From: Cardinium hertigii_C
Lineage (GTDB): Bacteria > Bacteroidota > Bacteroidia > Cytophagales > Amoebophilaceae
Assembly (NCBI RefSeq): GCF_050864855.1
Contig: NZ_JBOZWW010000007.1
Span: 1 to 29,127 of the forward strand
DNA length: 29,127 nucleotides
Reading direction: 5' to 3'
Made by a program: the position numbers and the translations under genes. The notes beneath the pieces were generated by a model. It saw nothing but the letters and a program-made list of their open reading frames with translations. It searched no databases and was not told the origin of the DNA. Shown one piece after another: positions 17,647 to 25,403 of the stretch. Every line of letters starts with the position of its first letter. Within the stretch, counting starts at the first letter, position 1.

Positions 17647-17808
17647 ATGGGCGACAAGATAATAAAATTCTATTACAATTGTTATGGTAAAACACCTATA
17701 CAAACTTGGGAGGATAGTAAAAAATTAGTATTTGAAAAATATAACCAAATTGCATATTCTAAAGGAAAATCTGATACACTAAACTTAAACGACAACTATA
17801 AATTATAA
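17647..17808 (+). pseudogene. Probable IS481-like transposase C-terminal remnant
   Basis: A 53-codon frame starts 10 bp after gatB. The stretch CYGKTPIQTWEDSKKLVFEK (residues 12-31) resembles the C-terminal end of IS481-type integrase-core transposases, where a C-x-G-R-T-P-M-Q-T element and a K-x-x-x-x-EK helix follow the YN..RxHQG motif. Here FYYN is joined directly to CYGKTP, so the HQG-like stretch seems deleted. No catalytic DDE residues remain. It is most likely the tail of a lost insertion sequence. Expression as a small protein cannot be excluded. Confidence 0.45.
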
Positions 17809-17891
17809 TTTGTACTGACTCTAAGATTAAATTTTTACTTCTATAACTTATTATTTATATACATTATCGTCTCATAATATTAAATATTTTT

Positions 17892-18917
17892 ATGATATAT
17901 AAAAAACATATCAGGCATATTAACGCTTATAACAGATTTCTACCACTATATAGCGTTCTTTTATTTTTTTTACTTCCGATCTATAGTTATGCTGATTCAA
18001 ATTTATCACCAGTAGAAAAGAATGTTATGCTACATGTAGTAGTTAAAAATGGTGATGTACAAGCAGTAAAAGCTTTACTCAATAATCGTGGGGTTGATGT
18101 AAATTCCAAAGACCAAGATGGTAAGACGCCACTATATATCGCAGCATATAACGGTCATGTAGAAGTGGTAAAAGAATTACTCGCCAATAAAGGTATTCAG
18201 CTGAATTTACAAAATGTAAATGGTGATACTCCACTACATATAACAGCACAAAAGGGTCATGTAGAAGTGGTAAAAGAATTACTCGCCAATAAAAATATTC
18301 AGGTGAATTTACAAAATAATAATGGTACGACTCCACTACATATAGCAATCTATACAGGGCATGTAGCAGTGGTAAAAGAATTACTCGCCAATAAAAATAT
18401 TCAGGTGAATTTAAAAGAAAAAGATGGTTTTACTCCACTATATATCGCAGCACAAGAGGGTCATGTAGAAGTGGTAAAAAAACTACTAGCCAATAAAGGT
18501 ATTCAGCTGAATTTACAAAATGTAAATGGTGATACTCCACTACTTATAACAGCACAAAAGGGTCATGTAGCAGTGGTAAAAGAATTACTCGCCAATAAAA
18601 ATATTCAGGTGAATTTACAAAATAAACTTGGTACGACTCCACTACATTGCGCAGCACAAAAGGGTCATGTAGAAGTGGTAAAAGAATTACTCGCCAATAA
18701 AAATATTCAGGTGAATTTACAAAATAAACTTGGTACGACTCCACTACATTGCGCAGCAAAACATGGTTATATACAAGTCTGTAAATCATTAATACAAGAT
18801 GAAAGGGTTGTAGCCAACATAAAAAATATTTTTGGTCAAACGCCTCTTGATCTAGCTAAAAAAAACAATCATCACATGTGTATTAATCTTTTAAAAAGGG
18901 CAATAACCTTGGGATAG
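17892..18917 (+). CDS. Exported ankyrin-repeat protein with eight repeats
   Basis: This 341-residue protein has a basic start and hydrophobic segment (about 17-33, LLFFLLPIYSYA) that looks like a signal peptide. Eight 34-residue ankyrin units then begin near residues 54, 88, 122, 156, 190, 224, 258 and 292, followed by a C-terminal cap to LKRAITLG. Units follow GHVEVVKELLANKNIQVNLQ then N-x-x-G-x-TPLH-x-A. Those at 88-291 are far more alike than the first and last, indicating recent internal amplification. Ankyrin arrays bind proteins, and in this symbiont group such proteins are candidate host-targeting factors. The leader suggests Sec export to the periplasm or beyond. A smaller relative is encoded at 12234-12545. 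The gene sits after a transposase remnant and before a palindrome-rich gap. Confidence 0.88.
   Translation: MIYKKHIRHINAYNRFLPLYSVLLFFLLPIYSYADSNLSPVEKNVMLHVVVKNGDVQAVKALLNNRGVDVNSKDQDGKTPLYIAAYNGHVEVVKELLANKGIQLNLQNVNGDTPLHITAQKGHVEVVKELLANKNIQVNLQNNNGTTPLHIAIYTGHVAVVKELLANKNIQVNLKEKDGFTPLYIAAQEGHVEVVKKLLANKGIQLNLQNVNGDTPLLITAQKGHVAVVKELLANKNIQVNLQNKLGTTPLHCAAQKGHVEVVKELLANKNIQVNLQNKLGTTPLHCAAKHGYIQVCKSLIQDERVVANIKNIFGQTPLDLAKKNNHHMCINLLKRAITLG
18153..18764 (+). repeat. Six tandem 102-bp repeats inside the ankyrin gene
   Basis: Units start at 18153, 18255, 18357, 18459, 18561 and 18663, exactly 102 bp apart. More diverged units lie at 18051 and 18765. The fifth and sixth units differ at only a few bases. 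The first and fourth units (306 bp apart) share the variant GGTATTCAGCTGAATTTAC and differ at about five positions, which suggests a past duplication of a three-unit block. All changes in length keep the frame. Confidence 0.9.
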
Positions 18918-19240
18918 TAGAAAATATATACTAAATTTTTAAATCAAAAATATAATTTAATACGTTCTGGATTATAATATTTCTTAATTTGATAATCAAT
19001 TATAAAAAATTTAATAACATTTATTTATAAGCGGTTATATTAAGAACATTTTTATATAAATTATTTTGATTATCAAATTTTTATCTTAACAAGTTACTTG
19101 ATACAATCAAGTAAAATAACTAATTGTTAGTAACAATACCAATAAAATTATGTATTAAAATAGCTGTAAATCAAACAAATAAGTATAGAATGCACGTTAT
19201 ACATTTTTAATTTTAAGTAAAATCAGATAAACTTTATCCT
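18918..19240. other. AT-rich gap with clustered inverted repeats upstream of argS
   Basis: This 323-bp region has no convincing gene. It holds a perfect 14-bp inverted repeat (AATTTGATAATCAA at 18986-18999, complement at 19066-19079) with a 66-bp spacer. A perfect hairpin TTACTTGAT-ACA-ATCAAGTAA follows at 19094-19114, and a 7-1-7 palindrome ATTGTTA-G-TAACAAT at 19123-19137. No exact TAnnTTTG precedes argS. The structures could be terminators of the ankyrin gene, operators, or ends of a small non-coding element. Confidence 0.6.
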
Positions 19241-21034
19241 ATGCCTTTTGATGGACACTCCATAAAGCTGGTACCTAAACTTAGGCAAGCCATACAGCAA
19301 GCATTTTTAGCCATTTATGATCTACCTTTATCGGAAGAAGCCTGTACCGTACAGGTTACGAGAAAAGAATTTGAAGGTACTTTTTCATTGCCTGTATTTT
19401 CTTTTGCTAAAAGATGTAACGCACTACCTGCTGAGTTGGCCCATCAAATAGGCCAATGGCTACAAACCCATACCAATCTAATAGCCAGTTATAATGTGAT
19501 CAGTGGTTTTTTAAACCTTGTGCTACATGATGCCATTGGGCTGTCTATTTTAACTGCTATTGCAGCAGATTCAACTTATGGCCATTTGGCCAGACGAATG
19601 CGCCATATAGTGGTAGAATTTTCATCTCCCAATACCAATAAACCGCAACATCTGGGTCATTTGCGTAATAATTTTTTAGGCAGCTCTTTGGCCGCTATAT
19701 TAGATGCGGCTGGATATACCATCCATAAAGTGAACCTGATTAATGACCGTGGCATCCATATCTGTAAATCTATGGTGGCTTACCAGCAATTTGGCGCAGA
19801 TGAAACACCAGAAAATACTGGCATAAAGGGAGACCATTTGGTAGGAAAGTATTATGTAAAATTTGACCAAGTATATAAAGCAGAACGGGCCCTTATGGAA
19901 AAAAATGGGGAAGATGCAACGGTACCCCCTATTTTGCAACGGGCACAAAATATGTTGGTGGAATGGGAAAAAGGCAATCCTGATGTGGTGGCGCTATGGA
20001 AAAAAATGAACGGATGGGTCTACGACGGATTTAACGCAACTTATAGCGAATTAGGCATCACGTTTGATAAAATTTATTATGAATCTGAGGCTTATTTACT
20101 AGGTAAAACCATTATAGAAGGGGGGCTAAATCAAAAAATATTTTACAAAAGAGCAGATGGAGCCATTGCAGTTGACTTATCCAAACAAGGTTTAGGAGAA
20201 AAGGTTTTGTTGCGCAACGATGGAACAGCTGTGTATATTACACAAGATCTAGGGATAGCTGATTTACGTTATGCAGATTATCATTTTGATCAAATGATTT
20301 ATGTGGTCGGCAATGAACAAAGCTATCATTTTAAGGTCTTATTTGCCATTATGACCGAATTGGGCAGACCGTATGCATCTTCTATGCACCATTTTCCCTA
20401 CGGAATGGTGAATCTACCAGATGGTAAAATGAAGTCTAGAGAGGGAAACGTAGTAGATGCGGACAACCTTATACAAGAAATGATTCATACAGTTGGAGAC
20501 TATATGGAGACTGCTGATAAAGTTACCAAATGCTCCCAGGAAGGGCTAGAGAAATTACACCATACTTTGGCAATAGGTGCCTTAAAATTCTTCTTACTAC
20601 GGGTTTCACCTCAAAAAAAGATGTTATTTAACCCTAATGAATCTATTGATCTACAGGGTGATACTGGTACATTTATTCAGTATACCTATGCTAGAATTTG
20701 TTCACTAACCCGAAAGGCACCATCCCTTCCAAAGGTTCCACTGGATGAATCAACAACTGGTTCGCTTAGCCCATTAGAACAGACCCTTATTTTCCAATTG
20801 TATAAGTTACCAGAAACAATAGAGGAAGCTGCAGCAGCCTACATGCCCTCTGTAATAGCCCATTACGCTTTAGAGCTAGCGAAAACGTACAACAAATTTT
20901 ATGCAAGTCATCTAATATTGCGGGAATCTAACGCCAATACCAAAGCGATTAGACTATTGATTTCTTTTTGTGTAGGCAAGGTACTCAAAAAGAGCATGGC
21001 ACTTTTAACCATTGAATTACCAGAAAAAATGTAA
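19241..21034 (+). CDS. argS: Arginyl-tRNA synthetase
   Basis: This 597-residue class I synthetase charges tRNA(Arg). It has the N-terminal Add-1-like domain (about 1-105), the motif VEFSSPNTNKPQHLGHLRN (125-143, HLGH being the HIGH signature), NDRG (168-171), and YVVGNEQSYHF (354-364). The KMSKS region appears as GKMKSREGNVVDA (395-407), the form I expect in Bacteroidota ArgRS. A helical anticodon-binding DALR domain follows, with TGTFIQYTYAR at its start and ASHLILRE near the end. The length is normal. It stands alone between the palindrome-rich gap and the NeuD-like gene. Confidence 0.95.
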   Translation: MPFDGHSIKLVPKLRQAIQQAFLAIYDLPLSEEACTVQVTRKEFEGTFSLPVFSFAKRCNALPAELAHQIGQWLQTHTNLIASYNVISGFLNLVLHDAIGLSILTAIAADSTYGHLARRMRHIVVEFSSPNTNKPQHLGHLRNNFLGSSLAAILDAAGYTIHKVNLINDRGIHICKSMVAYQQFGADETPENTGIKGDHLVGKYYVKFDQVYKAERALMEKNGEDATVPPILQRAQNMLVEWEKGNPDVVALWKKMNGWVYDGFNATYSELGITFDKIYYESEAYLLGKTIIEGGLNQKIFYKRADGAIAVDLSKQGLGEKVLLRNDGTAVYITQDLGIADLRYADYHFDQMIYVVGNEQSYHFKVLFAIMTELGRPYASSMHHFPYGMVNLPDGKMKSREGNVVDADNLIQEMIHTVGDYMETADKVTKCSQEGLEKLHHTLAIGALKFFLLRVSPQKKMLFNPNESIDLQGDTGTFIQYTYARICSLTRKAPSLPKVPLDESTTGSLSPLEQTLIFQLYKLPETIEEAAAAYMPSVIAHYALELAKTYNKFYASHLILRESNANTKAIRLLISFCVGKVLKKSMALLTIELPEKM

Positions 21035-21166
21035 CCTTTTTTCTAATCTACTGTAGGAAAATTTTAAAGTAAAAATATAAGATACCTATACAATTTTAAT
21101 TGATTATTTTTATAAAATTATAGTATAATTAAAACCTACTCATTAACATTAAACCATATACATGAT

Positions 21167-21832
21167 ATGCACAAAGGAGTCATTGTTTTTGGCGTATGTG
21201 ATCTTACAAAAGGATCTTTAGATATTTTTCAAAAAAATAATGTAATCGTTTATGGCATTCTAGAAGATGAAACCAAATGGCATCATAGAGCCATACAAAA
21301 TATTCCTGTGTTAGGTGGTACAAATGATCCAGCTTTTCTTGGGCTACTCAATGAAGCATGTCCTTATTTTATCGCGTACCGTCCTATAGAAAAAAGAAAA
21401 AACTGTTTAAATTTTTTAAGGACACAACAAGGATCCATCCCCATCTCTGCCATTCATCCGTCTGCCATTATACCTGATGCCATTCAACTAGGGCAGGGCA
21501 ATTATATAGGTGTACAAGTTTGTTTGGCTTCAGAGGTAACTATAGGCAACCACTGTATACTACACAATGGCGTGATCATTGAATCAGAAACCGATATTCA
21601 TGATTGGGTAGAGATAGGCGCTGGGAGTATTATAGGTAGTCAGGTCACTTTAGAAGAAGAAGTTTTTATTGGCATGGGCGTTACCATTATTTCAGGTGTT
21701 ACCATTCAAAAGGGAGCCAGTATTGGTGCTGGATCAGTTGTATTAGGGAATGTAAAAAAGGGTGATGTTTTACTTGGCAATCCAGCAAAATCTATTCAGC
21801 AGTCTAAGAAGGTCAATACTGGATTAGATTAG
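21167..21832 (+). CDS. NeuD/PglD-like left-handed beta-helix acyltransferase homologue
   Basis: This 221-residue protein has an N-terminal Rossmann-like half (about 1-85) and a C-terminal left-handed beta-helix (about 95-205) built of hexapeptide repeats such as IGAGSI, VFIGMG and SIGAGSVV, ending LGNPAKSI, as in NeuD/PglD sugar acetyltransferases. The family's catalytic His-acidic pair (xEHxC in PglD) aligns with IIESET (137-142), so Ser140 stands in place of histidine. The N-terminal glycine motif GxGGH is VFGVCDLTKG. It may therefore have lost the canonical acetyl transfer, or bind another substrate. There are no sugar-pathway neighbours. The stop lies within a GATTA repeat. Confidence 0.7.
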   Translation: MHKGVIVFGVCDLTKGSLDIFQKNNVIVYGILEDETKWHHRAIQNIPVLGGTNDPAFLGLLNEACPYFIAYRPIEKRKNCLNFLRTQQGSIPISAIHPSAIIPDAIQLGQGNYIGVQVCLASEVTIGNHCILHNGVIIESETDIHDWVEIGAGSIIGSQVTLEEEVFIGMGVTIISGVTIQKGASIGAGSVVLGNVKKGDVLLGNPAKSIQQSKKVNTGLD

Positions 21833-21846
21833 ATTAGATTAGATTA
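21822..21846 (+). repeat. GATTA pentanucleotide repeat, five copies, over a stop codon
   Basis: Five perfect GATTA copies span the 3' end of the NeuD-like gene, and the TAG stop (21830-21832) is inside. As the unit is 5 bp, a copy change shifts the phase downstream, but a GAT-TAG arrangement occurs in every frame within 15 bp, so termination is preserved. Confidence 0.85.
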
Positions 21847-21895
21847 GAGTTATTGTGAATCGAGGCCGTTGTAATAGACATTGTTAATAAGCAGG

Positions 21896-22357
21896 TCATC
21901 TAGCCATTGCGCATGTTTGATAGACTGGAATATAGTTCATTGCTTGAAAACAGCCTAAATCTTCTTCCCACTGCCAACAAAAATGGGTTATTCCATTTGT
22001 TACCAATAAATAATTTACCATAAGCTGTCGATTGTATTGCATTATTTGCCCTAGAGTTTTATCCGTTAGTTTGATATAGGGTGCTTTACATTCTACTATC
22101 ATTTTAGTAACACCAAATTTATTGCATAGCATAATATCAGGCCTATAGTATTTTGTGCCGTTATATATTCTTTTCTCTAAGCAGCACAACCCTTTAGGAT
22201 AGAAGAGGTAGTGAATCAAGTAATGCAACATATGTTGACGGACCCATTCTTCTGGGGTTAGCAATACATACTTTTTACGAACCAGATCTAAAATATAGGT
22301 TTTATTTAAAACTTGCTTAGTTTTATAATCAAACGAAGGCAAGGTAAGCGGCATCAT
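21896..22357 (-). CDS. Stand-alone type I restriction HsdR N-terminal-like protein (PD-(D/E)XK fold)
   Basis: This 153-residue protein resembles the HsdR_N_2-type domain that Bacteroidota encode as a free-standing gene of unknown role. Visible nuclease-like residues are E/R-rich strands around EKRIYNGTKYYRPDIML with D74, then MIVECKAP with E89 and K91 (the D...ExK pattern), and Q107 in QYNRQ. No methylase, specificity or helicase partner is near, so it is not a working type I restriction system here. It may act in DNA repair or be a housekeeping nuclease. It lies 12 bp downstream of the metal permease gene on the same strand and converges on the NeuD-like gene. Confidence 0.7.
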   Translation of the reverse strand: MMPLTLPSFDYKTKQVLNKTYILDLVRKKYVLLTPEEWVRQHMLHYLIHYLFYPKGLCCLEKRIYNGTKYYRPDIMLCNKFGVTKMIVECKAPYIKLTDKTLGQIMQYNRQLMVNYLLVTNGITHFCWQWEEDLGCFQAMNYIPVYQTCAMAR

Positions 22358-22369
22358 ATCATGATATAT

Positions 22370-23236
22370 TTATCCATTTTTTTTAAATAGGCGGCCACAC
22401 CAAGCAATAAGAAAAGAGCAATAAGCTATAAGTGACATAATGAGTACAATCCAAGGCCCAGTAGGCATAGAAGGAATGGTATAGGAAATAAAAGTTCCTA
22501 CTAAGGAAGCAAAGACCGCAATCAACACAGCAAACAACATAATATAAGAAATCTTTCCTGTCCAAAATCGTGCAGTAGTAGCTGGGGTAATAAGCATCGC
22601 ACTCATTAATACCACCCCTACTGCCCTGATGCCAATTACAATAGCTAGTACCATCAAACTGGTAAACAAAAAATTTATTTTTTTAAAAGGAAGACCTATG
22701 GACTGCGCAAAAAGACGGTCAAAGGCAATAAGCATAAATTCTTTGAAGAACAAAATTAAAACTACAATAATAATACCACTCAACCAGAGCAATGCAACCA
22801 CATCCTCTTGTAGCAACGTAGCAGCACTACCTAATAAAAAGGACTTTAAACCACCTTGGCTAGCTTGACCACTATGTTGCAGCATAGATAACAAAAAACT
22901 ACCCAACCCAAAAGCTATCGAAGCCACAATAGCAATGGCGGCATCTAGCTTTATTTTTGAATGGGTAGTGATCTGATCGATGGCTATAGAGGCCAACCAA
23001 CCTGTGACAAAAGCACTTATAATAAGCCAGATAGAGTTTTTGTTTCCAGTTAGCAAAAAAGCCAAACAGCTACCAGGGAGTACCGCATGTGCAATGGCAT
23101 CACTGATAAGCGTCTTTCTTTTTAGCAGCGCCAATACGCCAATCATAGCGCTACTGGTACTCAACAAAATGGTGCCCAACAATACATTGCGTACATTTGG
23201 ATCAGAGCAGGAAAGAAAATCTTGAATAGTGCTCAT
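22370..23236 (-). CDS. Zinc/manganese ABC transporter permease (ABC-3 family)
   Basis: This 288-residue membrane protein has eight or nine hydrophobic segments. Family-typical elements include KRKTLISDAIAHAVLPG (about 39-55), close to the ABC-3 pattern (R-x-x-L-x-x-D-A-x-x-H), and VGVVLMSAMLITPATTAR (about 206-223), the conserved LLVxAMLxxPAATA-like stretch. It would form the channel for Zn2+, Mn2+ or Fe2+ uptake together with a periplasmic binding protein and an ATPase, which are not in the window. Metal specificity cannot be read from the permease. It may share a transcript with the nuclease-fold gene 12 bp downstream. No Zur- or MntR-like dyad was recognised upstream. Confidence 0.87.
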   Translation of the reverse strand: MSTIQDFLSCSDPNVRNVLLGTILLSTSSAMIGVLALLKRKTLISDAIAHAVLPGSCLAFLLTGNKNSIWLIISAFVTGWLASIAIDQITTHSKIKLDAAIAIVASIAFGLGSFLLSMLQHSGQASQGGLKSFLLGSAATLLQEDVVALLWLSGIIIVVLILFFKEFMLIAFDRLFAQSIGLPFKKINFLFTSLMVLAIVIGIRAVGVVLMSAMLITPATTARFWTGKISYIMLFAVLIAVFASLVGTFISYTIPSMPTGPWIVLIMSLIAYCSFLIAWCGRLFKKNG

Positions 23237-23387
23237 TATGTATAAAATTATTTTAGCACTACTGTATAACTAAATGGTAGCGTTGCAATATACTTAATTT
23301 TAAAGAAATGTAACTTCATAATGAATGGTAGATTTATTTGTATTTTTAGGAAACACCTTTCGTTCTTTACCCTTAATCATAAAGCAT

Positions 23388-24047
23388 ATGGAAAATCAGA
23401 TCACCCGTAGAGAACGTAGGATATTTACGTTAGTTATTGAAGGGGTAGATTTTGCTGGAAAAACGACTTTGGCACATCAAATACAAGCTGGTTTAACCAG
23501 TGCGTCTTATCATGTAAAGTTGCTACATGATCCCAAAGGAAGTAAAAATGCGCAATTGATTTGGGAAACCATCTTAACCATTAAAAATGAAGATGCCCAT
23601 CCTATTACAGAATTTTTTCTATTCTTAGCAGCGCGCCATGAACTGATTTATAAAGAAGCACTGGTAGGAGAAGTAGATGTGCTGATCTTTGATCGATTTA
23701 TTTTTTCTACTATAGCCTATCAATTAACCCATCAACCAGATTATTGGGCCCCTTTTTTAACTACACATCGTATTTTTTCTGGTTTAATGCCAGATCTATG
23801 TATATACTGTGATATCGACTTTGATACTTTCCAATTGCGCAATCAGAGCAGAGGCCATCAGGACGCGTTTGACCAAATGTCCCAAAAGCGTTTTGAAGCC
23901 ATTAAAGAAGCTTATGAACAAACGCTTGAACTGAACCTATGTCCCTATATTCAGGTCAATCAACAGAATAATGATCGTTCGACATTAATCCAAAATATTA
24001 TCAAACACATTTCAATGGAGCCACCCAGATATAATCCATCTAAATAA
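23388..24047 (+). CDS. tmk: Thymidylate kinase-like protein
   Basis: It phosphorylates dTMP to dTDP if canonical. Residues (from ATG 23388, 219 in total): P-loop EGVDFAGKTT (18-27), DRFIFSTIAYQ (101-111) matching the Tmk DR(Y/F)-x-x-S-x-x-AYQ motif, and a lid-like RNQSRGHQDAFDQMSQKRF (150-168). The TREPGGT element seen in many Tmks appears as LHDPKGS, so the protein is divergent. An upstream ATG at 23325 would add 21 residues, which seem outside the family fold, so I prefer 23388. It is divergent from the metal permease and is followed by a probable terminator. Confidence 0.78.
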   Translation: MENQITRRERRIFTLVIEGVDFAGKTTLAHQIQAGLTSASYHVKLLHDPKGSKNAQLIWETILTIKNEDAHPITEFFLFLAARHELIYKEALVGEVDVLIFDRFIFSTIAYQLTHQPDYWAPFLTTHRIFSGLMPDLCIYCDIDFDTFQLRNQSRGHQDAFDQMSQKRFEAIKEAYEQTLELNLCPYIQVNQQNNDRSTLIQNIIKHISMEPPRYNPSK

Positions 24048-24158
24048 GACTGTTAACCAATCGATCTAGATTATATCTATAGGGAAAGTACACCCAATAT
24101 TGTTTTGATCGTATCATATTTTTACTTAAACTTGACTCTTCTTCACACTTATAGTTTT

Positions 24159-24184
24159 TAGAAGTTTTACTTCTATACTTTTTT
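24159..24184 (+). terminator. Probable intrinsic terminator after tmk
   Basis: A perfect 7-bp stem TAGAAGT/ACTTCTA (24159-24165 and 24169-24175) with a TTT loop is followed three bases later by six T residues (24179-24184). It lies 112 bp past the tmk stop and 52 bp before the UppS start. The stem is AT-rich, so strength is uncertain. Confidence 0.55.
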
Positions 24185-24236
24185 CCGAACGGTGTGGGGC
24201 GATGTTCATTTAAGCTAAAAAATATTCTTATACCAG

Positions 24237-25172
24237 ATGTATAGCCTATTTCCTGCTATGGCAGACAAAAAAAAAAGATTTTTCCCTACTCTAACAATTG
24301 TATTTAGAAACGTTTTTATAAACTGGGTATTGCTATTTACACTTCTACCTGGATATACCGCTTCCTTTAATAAGCATGATCTAAATGGACCACCTATCTT
24401 AGCCAACCATCCAAAACACATTGGCATTATTATGGATGGTAATGGCAGGTGGGGCATAAAAGCAATAGGCGACAGATCTTATGGACATAAACATTCAAAA
24501 AAGGCGGTGATTGAAGCGATAACTGGATGTTTGGAGCGCGGGATCACCTATTTAACTCTTTATGCTTTTTCTACTGAAAATTGGAGCCGACCCACACCAG
24601 AGGTAGATAATATTTTTCGAACGATTACGGAAAGCATTGCTGAGCACCTCAATCTTTTTACGGAATATAATGTTCAATTCCGTGTAGTGGGGGATACAGC
24701 AGGGATACCTAGTTTTTGCTGGAATAGATTAAAAGAGGTGATAGACCTTACAAAAAATAATACTAAGTTACATTTGACCGTTGCCATTAACTATGGAGGG
24801 AAAGCAGAAACAGTAGCTGCTTCTGAGGCGATAGCAAATGATTTTTTGATTAAAATCGTGGATGAATTTTTACATAAAGGGTTTAATAAAAATTCTCGTT
24901 TTGAGAATTTTATAAAATTTGCAAAGAACCATCGCGCTAAGATTACCCCAGCTACCTATCAGCAATATTTGAATACAGGCCACTTGCCTGATATTGACTT
25001 ACTGATACGTACAGGTGGTAAAAAACGGATAAGCAATTTTCTGCCTTGGCAATGCGCTTATTCAGAAATATATTTTACCAATTTATATTGGCCAGACTTC
25101 AAAAAAGAGGATCTGCTAGAAGCTTTGACCTTTTTCCAGCAACAACAACGGACGATGGGTGGTGTGGTGTAA
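24237..25172 (+). CDS. uppS: Isoprenyl transferase (undecaprenyl diphosphate synthase family), divergent
   Basis: This cis-prenyltransferase extends farnesyl diphosphate with IPP to make the lipid carrier for cell-wall and surface sugars. Motifs: GIIMDGNGRW (63-72, D67 binding Mg-diphosphate), GH (83-84), AFSTENWSRP (110-119), INYGGK (184-189), LLIRTGGKKRISNF (255-268) and AYSEIYFTNLYWPDF (274-288, E277). At 311 residues it is about 60 longer than usual. A basic then hydrophobic N-terminus (about 28-44) precedes the domain, and an extra stretch of about 15 residues lies near 205-235. The family GGR is GGK, and the Glu of RTxGE (E198 in E. coli) is Lys262. MADKKK (24258) is a possible alternative start. 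Activity is likely but altered. Confidence 0.85.
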   Translation: MYSLFPAMADKKKRFFPTLTIVFRNVFINWVLLFTLLPGYTASFNKHDLNGPPILANHPKHIGIIMDGNGRWGIKAIGDRSYGHKHSKKAVIEAITGCLERGITYLTLYAFSTENWSRPTPEVDNIFRTITESIAEHLNLFTEYNVQFRVVGDTAGIPSFCWNRLKEVIDLTKNNTKLHLTVAINYGGKAETVAASEAIANDFLIKIVDEFLHKGFNKNSRFENFIKFAKNHRAKITPATYQQYLNTGHLPDIDLLIRTGGKKRISNFLPWQCAYSEIYFTNLYWPDFKKEDLLEALTFFQQQQRTMGGVV

Positions 25173-25403
25173 CCACTATCTTTCAACTAGATAATTGCAC
25201 TGAGCAATGGTTTTTCCCTATTTTTATTGGGTTATGGCAAACGACAACTTTTAGTAAAAAAGATATTATTTTATATTCAGCTTACTATTTTTAACCAAAT
25301 AGTTGTATTAAAAATTTTCCAGGCGTTTATTAAAAAGCCATTTGTCGACTGTCCACTCAATGGACGCCCCTTATTTACGCAATAGAATGCACCAGTAGTT
25401 TTT

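Noticed and set aside
18153..18764. CRISPR-like array
   Set aside because: The 102-bp periodic units are continuous coding repeats of ankyrin motifs with no separate variable spacers.
18079..18789. Minus-strand frames within the ankyrin gene
   Set aside because: They arise from the repeat period and mirror the 102-bp units; no independent features.
22383..22868. Additional frames overlapping the metal permease on both strands
   Set aside because: They are shadows of the long membrane-protein frame.
25322..25368. GTCCA-CTCAA-TGGAC hairpin with outer GGCGT/ACGCC arms after uppS
   Set aside because: Short arms and no T-run; not strong enough to call a terminator or operator.
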